DNA from: an uncultured Oscillospiraceae bacterium
GTDB lineage: Bacteria; Bacillota; Clostridia; Oscillospirales; Acutalibacteraceae
NCBI GenBank assembly: GCA_902465155.1
Contig: CABQLY010000014.1
Location: 1-52,745, forward strand
Direction of reading: 5' to 3'
Length of the DNA: 52,745 nucleotides
Of the stretch, positions 50,248 through 52,745 are shown one piece after another; within the stretch, counting starts at the first letter, position 1; the number at the start of each line of letters is the position of its first letter. The notes below the pieces were generated by a model, which was given only the letters and a program-made list of their open reading frames with translations, was not told where the DNA came from and did no database searches. Both the position numbers and the translations under genes were made by a program.

Positions 50248-51093
50248 ATGCGCACGGTTATTTTAAAAAGCGGTGGTTGGCTGGCCAAGGCTGCCCCAAG
50301 CCTTGGTGCCAACCTTACCTGGCTTAGCTACAACGGGCAACCGGTTTACCTGCCCTTAAACGGCCCCAAAAGCCTGCAAAACAACCCTTTTGTGCACGGC
50401 AGCCCCATTTTGCTGCCGGCCAACCGCACGGCAAACGGCCGCTTTTGCTTTAACGGGCAAACCTACACCCTGCCGGTTACCGAGCCGGCCACCGGTGCCA
50501 ACCTGCACGGCAGCCTTTACAACGCCCCCTTTGCGGTGCGCAAAGCGGCGCAAGGCAAGGTAGAGCTTTACTACCGCAACTGCGGCGCGGTTTACCCCTT
50601 TGCCTTTACCCTTACCGTAACCTACCAAATTTGCGGCAAGGCCTTTTGGCAAAGCTACACCCTAAAAAACACCGGCAAGGCGCCAATGCCCTACACCTTT
50701 GGACTGCACACCACCTTTTGCGCGCCAAAGCTTTTTAAGGTGCCGCTGGCCCAATTGCAGGAAAAAAATTTAAACCACCTGCCAACCGGGCGGCTGCTGC
50801 CGCTTTCTAAGGCCGAACAGCGCTTTGTTTTGGGCTGCAAGCCAGAGGGGCAGGTTCTTTCGGGCTACTACACTTCGGCCGGGCGCACCGCCACCGTTGG
50901 CAATTTTAAGTACACCGTTTTTGGCCCGTTTACCCACTGGGTACTTTTTAACGCCGGCGGGCAAAGCGGCTTGCTTTGCTTAGAGCCGCTTTGCGGCAGC
51001 GTAAACGGGCTAAACACGCCCAACTGCCCGGTGCTAAAACCTAATGCCAGCGTTTGCTTTAAAACCCGCCTGCTGCCAAAAGGTGCAAAATAA
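50248..51093 (+). CDS. Aldose 1-epimerase family protein (galactose mutarotase-like)
   Basis: A 281-residue protein of the aldose epimerase superfamily. Visible are the GANLTWLSYNG first strands, HGSPILLPANRT (substrate-binding His and Arg region), ANLHGSLYNAPF with a catalytic-type His, and FGLHTTFCAP. The ATG at 50248 lies two bases after the preceding stop, with AAGGG 7 bases upstream inside the DUF5107 gene; the longer frame overlaps that gene and is rejected. Because DUF5107 also has a mutarotase-like fold, the two genes may act on the same sugar. It interconverts anomers of the released sugar; specificity is unknown. Confidence 0.88.
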   Translation: MRTVILKSGGWLAKAAPSLGANLTWLSYNGQPVYLPLNGPKSLQNNPFVHGSPILLPANRTANGRFCFNGQTYTLPVTEPATGANLHGSLYNAPFAVRKAAQGKVELYYRNCGAVYPFAFTLTVTYQICGKAFWQSYTLKNTGKAPMPYTFGLHTTFCAPKLFKVPLAQLQEKNLNHLPTGRLLPLSKAEQRFVLGCKPEGQVLSGYYTSAGRTATVGNFKYTVFGPFTHWVLFNAGGQSGLLCLEPLCGSVNGLNTPNCPVLKPNASVCFKTRLLPKGAK

Positions 51094-51119
51094 CCCCAAA
51101 AAATTTAGCCCTCCCTTTA

Positions 51120-51570
51120 GCACGGCGGGTAAAAAATTAAAACCACCCGTCAAACGGGCGGTTTGCACAAGGACTGTAAGCCCATTATGCCGACCCGCGT
51201 CTTAAGACGCGGGCTTTCTCTTTGTTCAAGCCTTAGAGCCTTTGCCGCTTTGGCTGCCCCTAAAGGGGTTCGCTAAACGGATCTGCGTATTTCCTAACGC
51301 TTAACTCATCTACTCCCTTGTATTTGCACAGCGTTTTTATAATCTCACGCAAATCTTTCCGCGTTCGGCGATCTATTATTTTCCTGCGATTTTTGGAACA
51401 ATTACTATGTGGTACTTGCATAACCATTTTGTGTGATATACTGTTTGTGCTGTTAGCCATTAAAATTCTCCTTTCGTAGTTCTCTAAGACTTGAACAACC
51501 TTATTGTACTATTTTGGGGAATTATTTGTATAACATCCAACGCACACCCGCATAGCGGGTGGTTCTTTGT
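51120..51570. mobile_element. Degenerate IS200/IS605-type insertion sequence (internally deleted)
   Basis: Both ends keep the imperfect palindromes typical of IS200 elements: on the right CACCCGC/GCGGGTG (51546-51562), on the left CCGCGTCT/AGACGCGG (51194-51211) with AACCACCCGT/ACGGGCGGTT (51140-51163) beyond it. A shortened transposase frame lies between them on the minus strand. IS200 elements move as single strands and have no terminal inverted repeats or target duplications, so exact borders cannot be fixed. It cannot make its own transposase but may still be mobilisable in trans. Confidence 0.8.
51260..51460 (-). pseudogene. IS200-type transposase TnpA remnant
   Basis: A 66-codon frame with the N-terminal part of TnpA (MANSTNSISH, then RRKII and LREIIKTLCKYKGV) joined directly to its C-terminal tail (ELSVRKYADPFSE). 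The central part, including the HUH metal site and catalytic Tyr region, is deleted. Between SISH and RRKII the frame is shifted: the correct reading KWLCKYHIV lies in another frame. It is therefore dead. Confidence 0.85.
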
Positions 51571-51609
51571 TTCGCACTTCATCCTCAACCGGCTAAAGCC
51601 CTAAAGTAA

Positions 51610-51641
51610 GGCCGCTGCAGGCGTTAACGCCTGCAGCGGCC
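51610..51641 (-). terminator. 32-bp perfect palindrome, terminator of the EEP-family gene
   Basis: GGCCGCTGCAGGCGTT and its exact complement directly abut (51610-51625 and 51626-51641). It lies 31 bases after the stop codon of the minus-strand nuclease-like gene, followed by TTACTTT. Confidence 0.75.
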
Positions 51642-51672
51642 AATATTTATATTATAAAGCTTTGCGGTAAAA

Positions 51673-52425
51673 TTACCGCCAACAAAACTCCGAAAGCAGG
51701 CCGTAATGGTCCGAGGGGAATTGGCCGTTTACGGTATCTCGAATAATTTTAGAATTCCTTGGCAGCAGCTCGCTGCTTTTTAAAAAGCAGTAATCAATAT
51801 GCTCGCCCGCGGTAACTTTGCCGTAGTTGTGAAAGGTGGTTTCCCAGTCGTTCGCGGTAACAGCGTTAACATCGGTAAAATAACCGGTCAGCGTTTTGTA
51901 GGCTAAATCGGTAGGGTGCAGGTTAAAATCGCCCGTTATAACGGTGGTGCTGCCCCCTAAGGCCGCCGCGGTACTTGCCAGCAGCTCGGCACTTTTTATT
52001 TAGCAGGCCTCCCCAAAACCAAAATGGGTGTTAAAATGGTAAAAAACCTTGCCGATGGCACGCTCTTGCAGCTTTACCCAAAGGCAAATGCGCTTGTAGC
52101 CGGTTTCGTCCCACCCTTTTGAGGGAATGTGCGGTGTATCCGAAAGCCAAAAATAGCCCTTGTCTAAGCAATCAAAGCAATTGCGTTTCCACAAAATCGG
52201 CGGGGTTTCTACCCAACCGGCCGTATCGCGGTAATGGTAAAAAATTTCGTAATCGGCGGCGTAATCACTTTCCAGCAGCGGCATCCAGTTAGGGGTGGCC
52301 TCTTGAAAACCAATCACCTCCGGCTGGTAGCTTGCCAAAATTTTTTTCAGGCGCACGGCGCGCTCGGCAATTGAATTGCCGTTTTCATCATTTACGCAGC
52401 GAATGTTAAAAGAAACTATTTTCAC
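51673..52425 (-). pseudogene. Endonuclease/exonuclease/phosphatase family protein with an in-frame TAA
   Basis: A 250-codon frame of the EEP (DNase I-like) superfamily: MKIVSFNIRC start, EVIGFQEATPNW with the catalytic Glu, then, after an in-frame TAA at 52000-52002, TVITGDFNLHP (metal/catalytic Asp and Asn) and the terminal SDHYGLLSEF with the catalytic His. The frame is otherwise intact and all motifs are conserved, so one substitution (for instance CAA to TAA) explains the break. A truncated product would lack half the active site. The start is a GTG at 52425 with GGGGTG 7 to 8 bases upstream. Family roles include nucleic acid or phosphoester hydrolysis; substrate unknown. Confidence 0.85.
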
Positions 52426-52595
52426 AAAAACACACCCCAAAGCTTAAAAATAGCAAAGCCCAAACCAAAGTTAAAAGGTAAACCAACTAAACTTTAAAGC
52501 AGCGCAAGGCTTAAATAAATTAAGGTACGCTTAGCGGCAGCACAAACGGCTAAACACTGTAAATAATGCTCGTTTATTGTTTACACAGCTGCTTT

Positions 52596-52712
52596 GCCAA
52601 CATTACCCGCAACGCTAACGCCCTACGGGCAACTGTACCGGCTTTTAGGCCGCAAAGGCCCAAAAGCAAAACCGGCTAAGGCAAGGCCCTAACCGGTTCA
52701 GTAGATGTTGGC
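52596..52712. other. Nested inverted repeats, possible structured RNA
   Basis: An outer stem GCCAACAT (52596-52603) with ATGTTGGC (52705-52712) encloses CTGTACCGG (52633-52641) with CCGGTTCAG (52693-52701, 8 of 9 pairs). Inside that is a hairpin GCTTTTAGGCC/GGCCCAAAAGC (52641-52667, 10 of 11), and a side hairpin GCCC-TAC-GGGC (52620-52630) is also present. Strand is undetermined. On the minus strand it would precede the EEP gene by about 170 bases. No known class recognised. The rest of 52441-52745 shows nothing else. Confidence 0.4.
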
Positions 52713-52745
52713 ATCGCCCTATTTTTCCGGGCAGCTTCCCGCCAA

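Overview
The window looks like chromosomal DNA from an anaerobic Clostridia-type Firmicute, probably of the Oscillospirales/Ruminococcaceae kind. This is an inference. It rests on pyruvate:ferredoxin oxidoreductase, pyruvate phosphate dikinase, an N-terminal-rubredoxin (reverse) rubrerythrin, PyrR, Firmicute-type promoters and Shine-Dalgarno sites, many TTG starts, and plant-glycan enzymes of the GH3 and GH28 types. No rRNA, prophage or CRISPR array was seen. One tRNA-Gly(CCC) is present. Start codons below were moved from the longest open frame wherever a ribosome binding site or a promoter pointed to an internal start.

Layout: (1) 1-3.1 kb, minus strand: an FHA-FtsW/RodA fusion translationally coupled to a short class B penicillin-binding protein. 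(2) 3.2-8.4 kb: iron alcohol dehydrogenase, PyrR, and a DUF2975 / Xre regulator / DUF4153-4173 membrane operon driven from a promoter embedded in a very long palindrome. (3) 8.6-14.7 kb: an overlapping cassette of two GT8 glycosyltransferases and two PlsC-like acyltransferases, divergent from an LTA-synthase-like phosphoglycerol transferase; together this suggests envelope glycolipid or polymer synthesis. (4) 14.7-18.7 kb: dusB, NUDIX, DUF5662, CCA-adding enzyme and a small Pro/Ala-tailed protein. (5) 19-25.7 kb: a small conserved protein, tRNA-Gly, a lipoprotein, a manganese (yybP-ykoY-type) riboswitch with terminator in front of a Na+/Ca2+-exchanger-family transporter, a foldase-like lipoprotein with a GH28-like protein, and a secreted protein of unknown function.

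(6) 25.8-28.4 kb is the most unusual stretch. Two homologous convergent small-RNA / small-hydrophobic-peptide loci resemble type I toxin-antitoxin modules of the Fst/par layout and are not captured by ordinary gene calling. Each lies downstream of a rubrerythrin 3' end. One rubrerythrin is intact; the other is an 18-codon remnant. Between the remnant and the second module sits a very AT-rich multi-pass membrane protein gene that looks foreign. A Fur/PerR-type regulator with its own operator completes the block.

(7) 28.7-35.9 kb: a Usp-like protein, then the central-metabolism pair PFOR and PPDK. (8) 36-43.2 kb: a chimeric, frameshifted pseudogene, a sugar acetyltransferase, a Tam-like methyltransferase, an MFS transporter, a cytidine deaminase coupled to a GNAT-YoaP protein, an 11-bp minisatellite, an AraC-GyrI regulator and a DUF554 gene broken by a one-base frameshift. 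(9) 43.2-51.1 kb: a glycan-use locus with a GH3 enzyme, a regulator joining a LacI-type sugar-sensor domain to a LuxR-type HTH, and a divergent DUF5107-TPR protein with an aldose epimerase. (10) 51.1-52.7 kb: an internally deleted IS200/IS605 remnant, an endonuclease/exonuclease/phosphatase gene with an in-frame stop, and a nested inverted-repeat structure that may be an RNA.

Several genes are decayed (36.1-36.8, 42.4-43.2, 51.3, 51.7-52.4 kb). Either this genome is accumulating pseudogenes or the assembly carries scattered errors; both explanations remain open.
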